NCBI RefSeq assembly: GCF_000208925.1 | Contig: NW_001914922.1 | Location: 1 to 64,000 of the forward strand | DNA from: Entamoeba histolytica HM-1:IMSS | Taxonomy: Eukaryota; Evosea; Mastigamoebida; Endamoebidae | Direction: 5' to 3' | Length of the DNA stretch: 64,000 bases | Shown here: positions 33,465 through 42,762 of the stretch, one piece after another | Layout of the letters: each line of letters begins with the position of its first letter | How positions within the stretch are numbered: position 1 is the first letter of the stretch | Notes under the pieces: generated by a model | Database searches by the model: none | Told to the model about the DNA's origin: nothing | Seen by the model: only the letters and a program-made list of their open reading frames with translations | Translations under genes and position numbers: made by a program

Positions 33465-34280
33465 TTAATTATAATATTCTTTAGTCCAAAATAATTGTCC
33501 ACATGATGGGTTTGATGTAAAGAAGAATTTTATAATATTTGTTTTAATTCCTTCATCATATGGATTAGGAAGATTGAAATCTTTATTCTTTATATATTCG
33601 TAGGTTGTATAATTCTTACAGATAGCCTGGGTATGAAAATACCATAATTTAGTAATGAAAAAAGCAACGCTAATAAACAAACAAAAAGAAAAATATAACA
33701 ATGGTGTTGTTATTATTCTATATTTTATAACATTACAATAAATAGAATATCCTATTGTTATTGTTGCAATATAATCAGTGAACATTGTAATACATAAAAA
33801 AGTATAAAATATCTTCCTGTTGTTACTCCCTACACAATTTCCAATCCAACTACAATGATGATCAAACCTCTCAACACAACGATCACATTTACGACAATGA
33901 TGTACCCTTAATGGTCGATTAAATTTACATTTATGACAAAATGTTCGTGGAAGATAAGTAACTTTATACTTCGCTGTAATGTCACTTCCAAATAAATTAA
34001 CATCATACATCTTAAACTTCTTATCTTGGTTTTGTTCAAAATACTCTTCCCTTAAAGGAAAAAAACCTGGGTTTGTAGCATTTAATAAAACCATACAAAT
34101 ACATAACCACGGCCAATTAATTGTTAATATGATTTTAAAAAAAGTTAAGTCATAATAATATGAATAATACACTGCTGTAGCCCCACAAACTACCATGACT
34201 GTCCATGATAGTAAGAACCATAATTGATTATTAATTTGAAACAAAAACGAAAGATACCACTGAGACAATGAAGAACTCAT
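33465..34280 (-). CDS. DHHC-type protein S-acyltransferase
   Basis: I choose the ATG at 34280 (271 residues). An upstream in-frame ATG at 34370 would overlap the stop of the upstream gene and add an extra hydrophobic stretch. The Cys-rich domain runs from about residue 109 to 152, with PRTFCHKCKFNRP, VHHCRKCDRCV and the catalytic DHHC at residues 140-143 followed by SWIGNCVG. Two membrane spans precede it (about 18-43, 50-68) and two follow (about 154-176, 190-215). Such enzymes attach palmitate to cysteines of membrane proteins, using a DHHC acyl intermediate. Confidence 0.92.
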   Translation of the reverse strand: MSSSLSQWYLSFLFQINNQLWFLLSWTVMVVCGATAVYYSYYYDLTFFKIILTINWPWLCICMVLLNATNPGFFPLREEYFEQNQDKKFKMYDVNLFGSDITAKYKVTYLPRTFCHKCKFNRPLRVHHCRKCDRCVERFDHHCSWIGNCVGSNNRKIFYTFLCITMFTDYIATITIGYSIYCNVIKYRIITTPLLYFSFCLFISVAFFITKLWYFHTQAICKNYTTYEYIKNKDFNLPNPYDEGIKTNIIKFFFTSNPSCGQLFWTKEYYN

Positions 34281-34366
34281 TAATTCTTTTAAAGTTAGCG
34301 AGATAAAGAAGCTAATATAAACATAATAAATAATAATGAAAAAGTCAATTAAAATGATAAAACTAA

Positions 34367-35479
34367 TCAATTATCAGATTGTGCATGAATCAAATAAGCT
34401 AGTCCCTTTGCTAAAATTGCCTTTTTAGTTTCAAGGCTTTTATCGTTTATATTATTTGTTTGTTTTATTTCTTCCAATTTTGGTATTTGACCCATCATAT
34501 TTTCTTTAGGCACTTCTTGTTGAATTTCTGTTTGTGGTACTTCTTTAGTATCTTTTACTTCTATACTTTTTGGTAATGTTTGACTTAATGATTTTTGTTG
34601 ATTAATTGTTAAAGTATCTTTTCGAACTACAGTACCTTTGTCATCTTCTTTATTAGTACTAGAATAACCTTCTTCAACAGGAAGAATACCAGGTTGCACA
34701 CTTAATGGTTGAGTAGTCCCTTTTATTTCTACAGTTTTTTGTTGTTCTAATTCTTTTGATTCTTCTGAAACAATTGTTGGAGTAGTAGATTTCAGATAAG
34801 CATCTGTGTGGTTTAAGTTTTCAATAATACCATTTAAATCTTTAATTTTTTCATCACGTTCCTTTATACCACGACTTAAGTTTTCATTAATATCACTTAA
34901 TTTCTTGATTTTATCTTCACTTTCCTTTTTAAAATCGGAAAAGTCTGTTTTTGTTTGTTGCCAATATGCATGATATAATTTGGATTGGTCCTCAAGTATT
35001 TTAAGATTTTTAAGATGATTATTTGATTGAATCTCTTGGAAACTCCTCATGTCTTCTATCTCTTTCTTAACATCACAAACAATTGTATTTTTGAAACTAT
35101 CAGTTTTATCTTCTATTTGTTTCTTTAATTTATCAACTTCTTGAAGTGCCTGATCACGACCTGTTTTGAAATATTCAACGGCTACTCTACACTTTCCTAA
35201 TAAAACTTTTTGTTTAATATACTTTGCTTTAATTTCTTCAGGAGACATATCTTCTATTTTTTCATTTTCATTTTCTGTTTTTCTTTGTTCCTTTTCATAA
35301 CTTGTAACCTTTTTTCTTAGCCTTTCTATTTCAGCAACTTTTTCATCATTATTCATTAAAAGTATTTGTTTTCTATCTCTGATTCTATCATCAAGCACTT
35401 TTATCATCTCTATATTTTCTTTAATGTCTTCAATAAATTCATTATATTGTATTAAAAAATTTGTTGGATCCATTGTCAA
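34367..35479 (-). CDS. Coiled-coil protein, function unknown
   Basis: A 370-residue protein. Residues 10-235 are heptad-rich coiled coil with few Pro/Gly, including SPEEIKAKYIKQKVLLGKCRVAVEYFK, which resembles the GRIP/golgin-type helical pattern only loosely. Residues 240-345 are Thr/Pro/Gln-rich linker, and the end is helical again (KKAILAKGLAYLIHAQ). No membrane span. A tether or scaffold role is possible but unproven. A second ATG two codons on (35473) could also be the start. Confidence 0.7.
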   Translation of the reverse strand: MTMDPTNFLIQYNEFIEDIKENIEMIKVLDDRIRDRKQILLMNNDEKVAEIERLRKKVTSYEKEQRKTENENEKIEDMSPEEIKAKYIKQKVLLGKCRVAVEYFKTGRDQALQEVDKLKKQIEDKTDSFKNTIVCDVKKEIEDMRSFQEIQSNNHLKNLKILEDQSKLYHAYWQQTKTDFSDFKKESEDKIKKLSDINENLSRGIKERDEKIKDLNGIIENLNHTDAYLKSTTPTIVSEESKELEQQKTVEIKGTTQPLSVQPGILPVEEGYSSTNKEDDKGTVVRKDTLTINQQKSLSQTLPKSIEVKDTKEVPQTEIQQEVPKENMMGQIPKLEEIKQTNNINDKSLETKKAILAKGLAYLIHAQSDN

Positions 35480-35737
35480 GAATAAATGATTAGAAGATAC
35501 TCTTTCCAGATCTTAGTCTTAAAATAATAGTAAATTTTAACTATACATTTCTCACTTTTTTCAACAAAAAACCTAATTCAAATTTTTCATTGAAAGAGAA
35601 AAGAAAAGAGACAAAAAGATTTAGTTTTGATATTTTTTAAGATTTTTTTCTTTCTCAAAGTATTATTGTCATCCTCTCTTTCATAAAATATCAAAAGCAT
35701 TCAATTATGAATTATTATTTATGTAAATACACAATAA

Positions 35738-36268
35738 TCAATTAGTTATATTTGGTAATACAACTCTTGATAATTTTCGATACGTATTAGTTGTAAGATT
35801 TTTTTGGACAAATGTAACATAGTCTATTGAATATTTTTGATGTTTTTTTCCTAAAGTCAGTTCAATAACTTCATCTCCACCATCAACATATTTAATGTAG
35901 TTATCTTCGAGGATTTTTGATATATGACTACTACAAGGTTTACCACTATAACACCACTGAATATTATTCCATTCAATTTCAACTCTAACTCTTCGGATAC
36001 TTCTTGTAGTACCAGTTTGTTTATTAACTTGTTTTAAATTTTTAAAATCAATTTCATAGTCACCAACCGTTAATTGTTTTTTTTGTTGAACATTAGACAA
36101 ACTTACAGTTCCAATATATATTTCATCAAGAAATTCTTGATAATGTTCTTCAAGTAATTTATTTTCTGCTCTTCTATAAGGGGTCCATCTTGAAGAAAAA
36201 AACACACCCTTAACTTCTTCCCATTCCCATTGATAGTAAACAGTAGGTTCTCTATATATTTTACTCAT
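35738..36268 (-). CDS. Protein made of two WWE-like domains
   Basis: A 176-residue protein. Domain 1 (about 8-90) begins YYQWEWEEVKGVFFSSRWTPY and ends DYEIDFKNLKQVNKQTGTTRSIRR; domain 2 (about 96-172) has EWNNIQWCYSG and YSIDYVTFVQKNL...YRKLSRV. The pattern W-x-W-(E/x)...W.PY....LE..Y......DF..M.Q.N..TG..R is the WWE module, which binds poly- or iso-ADP-ribose in E3 ligases and PARPs. Here it occurs twice with no RING, HECT or PARP domain. It may act as an adaptor for an ADP-ribose signal. Confidence 0.75.
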   Translation of the reverse strand: MSKIYREPTVYYQWEWEEVKGVFFSSRWTPYRRAENKLLEEHYQEFLDEIYIGTVSLSNVQQKKQLTVGDYEIDFKNLKQVNKQTGTTRSIRRVRVEIEWNNIQWCYSGKPCSSHISKILEDNYIKYVDGGDEVIELTLGKKHQKYSIDYVTFVQKNLTTNTYRKLSRVVLPNITN

Positions 36269-36417
36269 GGGGAAGAAATGAAAGAGATTAAATGAACTGT
36301 AAGTTTTTATGATCTTTTTTTCTTTTATAATACTAAAAAAAACTATACAAAAATTATATTCTTTTAATCAATTGAAACTCATAAAGATTTCTTTATAATT
36401 CAATTAGTTCCTGTTTA

Positions 36418-36923
36418 ATGTTTTGGAATACTATATTAAAACCAAACCAAAATATCACTTTTAAAACTAACAATATATTACATATTACTAATGCTGTTTG
36501 TTTTCTTTTGTTATTTACTAATTAATTTATTTCTTTAATTAACTCTTATAGTCCCTAGTTTCTAAAACAAAAACTGAACTTAAACAAAGAACTCAACTCT
36601 TCATCACTTCTGGAAAACATAAAGTTTTGATTGCATCGTTCATCCCTGGAATATGTGAACAAGTTAGGTTAGATCTTGTCGTTGGTGAAGAAATAATATT
36701 CAGTAACACTGGATTACATTATATTCATCTCTCAGGATTTACAACTGAACTTTCTAAACCTCAACTTGAAAGTCCAGAAGATGATGACTTACCAGAGTTG
36801 GACATAGTCCCACAAGTTGATTCTGAAAATAACAATGAAGAGTTAACACATAAAAAGCCATTAAAAAAACCTAAAGAAGTAAAGAAAGAAGATAAAAAAT
36901 TAAAAGTTTGTGTTAATTATTAA
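36418..36923 (+). CDS. Nucleoplasmin-like (NPL) domain protein, one intron
   Basis: Exon 1 (36418-36495, MFWNTILKPNQNITF...) joins exon 2 (36552-36923) across a 56-nt intron (GTTTGT...ATAG), giving 149 residues. The N-terminal MFWNTILKPNQ and later VLIASFIPGICEQVRLDLVV plus IHLSGF match the nucleoplasmin-like fold found in nuclear FKBPs and plant HD2 proteins. The tail is acidic (SPEDDDLPELD) then Lys-rich, typical of histone chaperones. No FKBP catalytic domain follows. A perfect AATGAACT (GAAC element) lies at 36291-36298, about 120 bp upstream of the start, probably too far to be its own promoter. Confidence 0.72.
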
Positions 36924-37086
36924 AAGTATTGATATAATTAAGTACTGACATAATATAGAAAGAGACAAAGAAATGAGATACACTGAATTGATTGTTTTCA
37001 ATAACTTAATTTTAACTTTCACTTCTTCTTCATCTGAAATAAAAAAAATAATAATAAAAAAGAGAACTTAATCTAATTTATAATTA

Positions 37087-37456
37087 ATGGAAAATTCTGA
37101 TACTATTCAACAAGTAATAGACCAATTTGTTCAAACACCTGAAACAGAAGGGTTTGATATATTATCTTGTTTATTATAAAATATACTAATTAACAGAATA
37201 ATTTATTCAACTTATACATCTTCATGTTTACAAGGATTTAGAGAACAAGTTTTAACTGAAATAAAAGATGACCTTATGAAACTACAAATTAAAAATAATA
37301 TCACCGCAGAAAGTGTAGAAGCATTATTACAAAAATATTTAGATAGTTTGTTTTTTATTTTAATATAATAGAAAATTATTAATAAAAACAGAATTTCCCT
37401 TAGAATTATCACTTGGACTTTATTCAGAAATTATTAACTTTATAAAAAATAATTAA
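37087..37456 (+). CDS. ENY2/Sus1-like small protein, two introns
   Basis: Three exons (37087-37151, 37197-37345, 37392-37456) join across 45- and 46-nt introns to give 92 residues in one frame. The first intron starts GTTTGATA, the second GTTTGT; both end CAG. The product is helical; CLQGFREQVLTEIKDDLM followed by ITAESVEALLQKYLDKFPLELSLGLYSEIINFI resembles the ENY2/Sus1 pattern G-W-(K/R)-(D/E)-..., T.ddLv......vP..vk.ELL..Ir.FL. ENY2 serves SAGA deubiquitination and mRNA export (TREX-2). The unspliced reading stops within 40 residues, so the gene is easily missed. Confidence 0.55.
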
Positions 37457-37475
37457 ATCTAACTAAGAAATCTTA

Positions 37476-39104
37476 TTAAAATTTACCATTTTCTGTATAC
37501 ACAGTAAAATGAACTCCTTGGACTTTGCGAAATGCTTTTTTAATTTCATTTGTTAACATAGATGATCCCCATCCAAGAACAAGAACATCTTTCATTTCAG
37601 TATATCTTGAAGCAATTGAACTAAAAGATGGTCTTCCTTCAATAAAACTAACAACATCAGTTAGACGTGGACATTCTTCTATTTCTCTTGTACAATAATT
37701 TTCTATAGTTCCAATTATTCTAGTCTTAGCAACAATAAGATCTTCTTGGAATGCAATAACAAGGTCATTTGATCGTGTTACACAAATAACATCAACTTCA
37801 TGAACTCCATCAATACAAAGAGCTTGTAAATGTCCAAGCATTGGAGCAAATCCAATTCCAGTACCTATTAATACTATTTTACGTGCATTACCAAGGGCAC
37901 ATATAGGTCTTCCAACAGGATTTAAAACAAACATAGGAATCTTTTTTAATGTTTCTTCATTAGCCTCTTTTAGTTTATTTGTCCACCCACCAAATGGAGC
38001 AACAACAATACAAATTTCTGAACAATGAGACCGTTTATTTGTTCTTTTTATTAATGGTTCTTCTTGAGTTACATGAGATTCTGAATTAGGTGATGAGATT
38101 GTAATTGGAACATTTTCTTGAGATAATAAAGGATTATTGATGGAGTCTTTTTGATGTTCAGAAAGTTTTCTTTCCATAATTTGGGTAAAATTTGAACAAA
38201 CAATAGAAAAAGGATGGAATGACCATGGGGAAATTGTAGGAATAAGAACGTCCATAAATTGGGTCGAGTTATAAAAAATATTCTTTTTGAATCGAAGGAT
38301 AACATATCCAGTTTTAGTAACTTCCTTTGATATAATTTTAGCTGGAAAAACGAAATGTAGAAAACGTAATAGAATATCAAAGAGATATAATGAAAGTGGG
38401 ATAAATAAATAATAATAATAGTCATGAGTAAAAGCCTTAATATGATAGATATAAGTTGGAATAATACAACAAAAGCAAATAATATGAATTTTATGAAATA
38501 TATTATAAAATTTTCTTCTTATGAATACAGTCAATACTAAAATAACAATAAAACCAAAACAAAGAATTCCATTTTTGTAGGAAGCTGAACTTAGTTTTAG
38601 TCCACCTAATACACATCCAATAATATCACAACATGAATGAATAATAGCAAATATACCAAATAACCATCCACTAATTTTATGAAGCATTAATATATCTTGA
38701 AAAGTTGTTCCAAAAATACTAATCAGACTGATGTTATTCTTTGGTAACGGAAGTAAAAGGAGACAAAATAATATCGGGAGTGGTCTTCTAAAAACACTTC
38801 CTATTTTAAAAAAAATAGAACCTGTTTCACTTTTAATATTATCAAACCATGAAGGCATATCCTTAATACCATAAATCATTGAAAGAACAATAAAAATAAG
38901 TAAAGAAAATGTAAAGATATATTCACGTACATTAAACCATAAAAATCTATATAACGTATATTTATTAGAAAATATAGTAAATAAAGTAAAAGGAATTGAT
39001 TTGACCTTCATAGGATATGTTTGAACAATTGGGTTAGTAACGTTGTCAACAGAGTCTCCTGTAATGAAACGAATCATGGACTGTGTGATAAAAATTAAGA
39101 TCAT
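37476..39104 (-). CDS. NADPH oxidase / ferric reductase-like flavocytochrome b
   Basis: A 542-residue membrane protein. Haem-binding His pairs are visible in two helices: LHKISGWLFGIFAIIHS (His142, His156) and FHKIHIIC...YIYHIKAF (His204/207, His221). The FAD-binding motif HPFSI is at 297-301, and the nucleotide motif GTGIGFAPMLG at 414-424, followed by a C-terminal GWGSSM. A Ser/Glu-rich insert (about 315-360) sits within the flavin domain. This is the NOX/FRE family, moving electrons from NADPH across the membrane to oxygen or ferric iron. It lacks EF-hands. Iron reduction seems the likelier job in this mostly anaerobic lineage, but this is inference. Confidence 0.85.
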   Translation of the reverse strand: MILIFITQSMIRFITGDSVDNVTNPIVQTYPMKVKSIPFTLFTIFSNKYTLYRFLWFNVREYIFTFSLLIFIVLSMIYGIKDMPSWFDNIKSETGSIFFKIGSVFRRPLPILFCLLLLPLPKNNISLISIFGTTFQDILMLHKISGWLFGIFAIIHSCCDIIGCVLGGLKLSSASYKNGILCFGFIVILVLTVFIRRKFYNIFHKIHIICFCCIIPTYIYHIKAFTHDYYYYLFIPLSLYLFDILLRFLHFVFPAKIISKEVTKTGYVILRFKKNIFYNSTQFMDVLIPTISPWSFHPFSIVCSNFTQIMERKLSEHQKDSINNPLLSQENVPITISSPNSESHVTQEEPLIKRTNKRSHCSEICIVVAPFGGWTNKLKEANEETLKKIPMFVLNPVGRPICALGNARKIVLIGTGIGFAPMLGHLQALCIDGVHEVDVICVTRSNDLVIAFQEDLIVAKTRIIGTIENYCTREIEECPRLTDVVSFIEGRPSFSSIASRYTEMKDVLVLGWGSSMLTNEIKKAFRKVQGVHFTVYTENGKF

Positions 39105-39288
39105 TTACATTTATATTTGACAAAAGAACTAAAGTAGAATCAAAAAAAAAAAATGCCAAAAGAAAATACACTCATTCTTCAATTAAATTATTGTAATTTT
39201 TTTAAAACTTCAATATAATTTCAATAGAATAAAAATAAAAATCTAAAATAATATCCTAAAATTTTAATAGTTCTTCTCTTTGATTTAA

Positions 39289-40467
39289 TTAAAACTGAAA
39301 TAATTCTTTTCCTTTTTGTAAAATAACTAATTCTTCATCATTTGGTGCCACACAAACTTGAACTTTACTTGAAGGCATTGTAAGAAATTCTATTTTTTTC
39401 CCCATTGACTTTTCATTTAAAGAGTCATCAAGTTCTATTCCAAGGAATTTCATTTTATCACAAATAGCTTTACGTACTTGCCAAACTTCTAATCCCATTT
39501 GATCAGTAAATACTAAAAGATCTAATCCTCCAATTTCTACCATTAACCCTCCAATAGTTTTAGCTAATTGTTTGATATAAACATCAAACGCTAATTGACA
39601 TGTTTTAGCTTTTGGACCTCTAGTTTCTATTTCATGTAAAATATCTCTCATATCACTAGATAATTCACTAACACCAAGTAATCCACTTTTCTTATTTAAA
39701 ATATCAACAACTTTCTCTATTCCAACTTGTTGAATCATATCAATTGGTATAGTTGGATCAATATCACCACATCTAGTTGACATAACAAGACCTGCAAGAG
39801 TAGAATTTCCCATTGATGTATCAAATGATTTTCCATTAACAATGCCACAACAACTAGAACCACCTGTTCCAAGATGACAAGCAATAATTTTAGAATGGCT
39901 AACATCAATAACATTTTTTAATGAATTAATAACATATTCATAACTTAATCCATGAAAACCAAATTTAAGGTATTGACTTTGGTAAGGTTGTGGAATAGCG
40001 TATGTTCTTTCTGCTTGTGAGATGGTTGAATGGAATGCAGTATCAATTGCAACATATTGTCTAGTTGTTGGAAGTTCTTTCATAGATATCTCAATAACAC
40101 CAAAACTTGATGGGTTATGAATTGGAGCTAAAGGTAAACATTCTTTAAGTTCTTTTAATACAACCTCATCAATAACCGCTGACTTTTTAAAATATGATCC
40201 TCCATGTACAAATCTATGACCTACAAAAGCAATTGAAATATGATTTTCTTTTAAAAATTGAATAATAAGTTTAGCTGCTTGTGGATGATTTAGTATTGGA
40301 GTTTCAATTTTAATTATTTGTCCATTTAAATGATGTTCAATAAATGGTTTTTCTGTTCCTGTAACATTTACCCTATTGGATTTACCACTACATACAATGT
40401 TATCAGAACAAAATACTTTGTAAGTTAATGAAGAACTTCCTACGTTGAATATTAGTACGTTAGACAT
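39289..40467 (-). CDS. ackA: Acetate kinase, Entamoeba pyrophosphate-linked type
   Basis: A 392-residue protein from ATG at 40467 (MSNVLIFNVGSSSLTYK). Family motifs: N-terminal NVGSSS (Asn8), GHRFVHGG (Arg85), AIDTAFH (Asp142), FGFHGLSY (His172), HLGTGGSSCC, and TRCGDIDP, in ASKHA-fold order. In most bacteria acetate kinase makes ATP; the Entamoeba enzyme is known to use orthophosphate/pyrophosphate, converting acetyl phosphate to acetate with PPi (EC 2.7.2.12 type). The sequence itself shows the family, not the phosphate donor; that comes from known Entamoeba biochemistry. It is cytosolic, and no signal peptide is seen. Confidence 0.93.
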   Translation of the reverse strand: MSNVLIFNVGSSSLTYKVFCSDNIVCSGKSNRVNVTGTEKPFIEHHLNGQIIKIETPILNHPQAAKLIIQFLKENHISIAFVGHRFVHGGSYFKKSAVIDEVVLKELKECLPLAPIHNPSSFGVIEISMKELPTTRQYVAIDTAFHSTISQAERTYAIPQPYQSQYLKFGFHGLSYEYVINSLKNVIDVSHSKIIACHLGTGGSSCCGIVNGKSFDTSMGNSTLAGLVMSTRCGDIDPTIPIDMIQQVGIEKVVDILNKKSGLLGVSELSSDMRDILHEIETRGPKAKTCQLAFDVYIKQLAKTIGGLMVEIGGLDLLVFTDQMGLEVWQVRKAICDKMKFLGIELDDSLNEKSMGKKIEFLTMPSSKVQVCVAPNDEELVILQKGKELFQF

Positions 40468-40663
40468 CAAAAGTAATTATAACTTCAATGAGTTATAAAA
40501 TTATTAAAAAAATAAATTAAAAATATTAAAACATAAATTATTTTTTAAGTAATTAATTTTTTTTTTTAAATGTTATATATAACATATAATTAATATTATA
40601 AATATAATTATTAACAAAAAAATTATGAAACAATTAGAAAAAGAAAGAAATAGAGAAATCTCA

Positions 40664-40687
40664 AATGAACTATAAAAATAAAATTCA
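40664..40687 (+). promoter_or_regulatory. Entamoeba-type core promoter (GAAC, TATA-like, initiator)
   Basis: Directly upstream of the secreted Cys-rich gene lies AATGAACT (40664-40671), overlapping TATAAAAATA, followed by TAAAATTCA (40679-40687), one base from the AAAAATTCA initiator. The ATG is at 40695, so the 5' UTR would be about 8 nt. This is the three-part architecture known from E. histolytica. Confidence 0.7.
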
Positions 40688-40694
40688 GTGAACA

Positions 40695-40995
40695 ATGAAA
40701 TTTGTCATCTTCTTTTTATGTATCATTGGTTTGGAATATTATTTAATTTTACATTTTATAAAGAGAATAATAATGATTAATAGTTGCAATGAGTAAATTC
40801 TGTGATAATAAACTTTTTAAAGATGCTGTTGAAAAGGCTAATCAATGTATGAAAACAAATTCACCATGTGAGTGTTTAAAAATTGAAAAAGATGATATTG
40901 AAAGTGCTTCATGTGCCACTGAGCCATTGAAAACATTTTTCAAAGATGGATGTTTATCTCTTGGTTGTGAAGATCAAATTTGTTCTTTTAATTAA
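40695..40995 (+). CDS. Small secreted Cys-rich protein, one intron
   Basis: Exon 1 (40695-40728) encodes a signal peptide start MKFVIFFLCII; exon 2 (40784-40995) continues in frame with VAMSKFCDN. The 55-nt intron (40729-40783) begins GTTTGG and ends TAATAG. Total 81 residues. The mature part has eight Cys, including CECL and two close to the C-terminus (GCEDQIC), enough for four disulfides. It shows no resemblance that I recognise to amoebapore-type saposin folds (six Cys). Taken from the unspliced ATG at 40789 it would lack a signal peptide. Function unknown. Confidence 0.72.
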
Positions 40996-41058
40996 TTGAT
41001 TCTTTTCAAAATTAAATATTGCTTAAATAAGTCTTTATCATTAATAAATTTAATTAAT

Positions 41059-42762
41059 TTATTTCATTTGGTTATACAACCATTGATGAATTTGTTTGAT
41101 TCGTTCAACACCAATTTTAACTACAGCACGGTCATAAGTAAGAAGTCCATTTACTTCTGTTTCAACATCTGTTAATTGAGTGTAAATAGCTCCTGCAAGT
41201 CCTTCAATCTGAACAAGCATCTTAATATATTCTTCATATGTATCTTCTATTTTATCACTTTGGATATATCCCCAATTAGATTCTATCCATGTATGTTGTG
41301 GAATACTTTTACCAATACCTCCATATTCTCCAACAACTCTAATTCTATCATCTAATACTCTCATTCTTGGTTTAGGATAACTGTGACAGTCACATATATC
41401 TCCTACATTCTTAAAATGATTTCCTCCACTAGCATCATTCACCAAACGTTGTTCATCTTTACTTAGTTCACATATCTCTTTAGTGTTAAATTGTCCCCAA
41501 CTTTCATTGAATGGAATCCAACAACCAACACATGGAGAAAGTCCAACCCATTTTCTAATCTCATTCCATTCATTAATAAATCTTCTTTTAGACTCTATTG
41601 GAATCTCTTTTTCTTGCTCATTAAATTCATCCTCATTCCAATTTGAAGTATCAGCAACACGAGATGGCATATCTTGCCAAACAATAATTCCTATAGTGTC
41701 ACAATGATAGTACCAACGAGCGCATTCTGTTTTAGCATGTTTTCTTAAAAGATTAATACCAGTACTCTTTGCAAATAATATGTCTGATTTCAAGGCTTCA
41801 TCTGTTGGTGCAGTATAAAGTCCATCTGGCCAATATCCTTGATCAAGATAGCCAAAGACAAATATAGGTTTATTATTTAATTCAAAACAAGGAAATCCTT
41901 TATAATTTCCTTTTGAAAACTTTCTGTAACCAAAATATGTAAAGATGCTATCCCCACTGTCTAGTGACACTTTTACATCATATAACTCTGGTGTATCAGG
42001 AGTCCAATATTTCATATCTGAAGGAAGTGAAATAATATTTTCTTTTCCTTTTAAGTGTTGAGAAACAATGACATTATTATTTTTAATAATATCAATAGTA
42101 AATGAATCACTTTCACAACCTTTAAAATCAACAAGAACTTTCATTGACTGACAGTCAATATTTGGAATACATTGAATATAATCAATATAGTGGTCATGAA
42201 CTGGTTCAACCCAAACAGTTTGCCAAATACCAGTAATTGGAGTATACCATATTCCATTGGCGTGATTTACTTGTTTTCCTCGTGGTTGGTCATAATTATC
42301 TGTAGGGTCCCATACTTTTACAATAAGTTCAAAGTCAGTTTCGTTTATTTCCACTTCAAATGGAGAATATCCTCCAATGTGTTTGCAAACTTCTTTTCCA
42401 TTTACATATACAGTAGCTTCATAATCAACAGCACCAAAGTGAATTAACTTTTTTCCTTTCCATTCCAAATGAACTTGTTTTTTATACCATAATAATTGTT
42501 TGTCTGTAATATGTTTTGCTACTCCAGACAAACTAGACTCTAGTCCAAATGGTACAAGAATATTTTCATTAAACTCTTTAGGAAATTCAACAGATTCTTT
42601 ATTACCATCAATAATATCAGTTATTTGATATTTCCAAATCCCATTCAAATTTATCCATTCTTTTCTTCTTAGTTGTGGTCTTGGATATTCTTCTAAAACA
42701 GAATTAATATTAACAGAGTCTATCCATTTAGTTGTGATATGAGATTTAATAGGATTGTACAT
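41059..42762 (-). CDS. Glycoside hydrolase family 2 (beta-galactosidase/glucuronidase-like)
   Basis: A 567-residue protein with the GH2 layout: an N-terminal sugar-binding domain (EYPRPQLRRKEWINLNGIWKY, residues about 25-45), an Ig-like middle, and a TIM-barrel. The acid/base Glu420 lies in PFNESWG and the candidate nucleophile Glu479 in VVGEYGG. No signal peptide is seen, so it may be cytosolic or take another route. Length is close to beta-glucuronidase (about 600). Bacterial origin by transfer is possible, since many GH2 enzymes in protists are of that kind, but composition here is as AT-rich as its neighbours. Substrate is not clear from sequence. Confidence 0.85.
   Translation of the reverse strand: MYNPIKSHITTKWIDSVNINSVLEEYPRPQLRRKEWINLNGIWKYQITDIIDGNKESVEFPKEFNENILVPFGLESSLSGVAKHITDKQLLWYKKQVHLEWKGKKLIHFGAVDYEATVYVNGKEVCKHIGGYSPFEVEINETDFELIVKVWDPTDNYDQPRGKQVNHANGIWYTPITGIWQTVWVEPVHDHYIDYIQCIPNIDCQSMKVLVDFKGCESDSFTIDIIKNNNVIVSQHLKGKENIISLPSDMKYWTPDTPELYDVKVSLDSGDSIFTYFGYRKFSKGNYKGFPCFELNNKPIFVFGYLDQGYWPDGLYTAPTDEALKSDILFAKSTGINLLRKHAKTECARWYYHCDTIGIIVWQDMPSRVADTSNWNEDEFNEQEKEIPIESKRRFINEWNEIRKWVGLSPCVGCWIPFNESWGQFNTKEICELSKDEQRLVNDASGGNHFKNVGDICDCHSYPKPRMRVLDDRIRVVGEYGGIGKSIPQHTWIESNWGYIQSDKIEDTYEEYIKMLVQIEGLAGAIYTQLTDVETEVNGLLTYDRAVVKIGVERIKQIHQWLYNQMK

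Noticed and set aside
34281..34370. Extra 30 N-terminal residues of the DHHC enzyme
   Set aside because: They overlap the stop codon of the upstream gene and remove all room for a promoter; an internal ATG with upstream TATA-like AACTTTAAAAG fits better.
36291..36298. Perfect AATGAACT between the WWE and NPL genes
   Set aside because: It lies on the wrong strand for the near gene (22 bp from its ATG) and about 120 bp from the plus-strand gene, too far for a core promoter.
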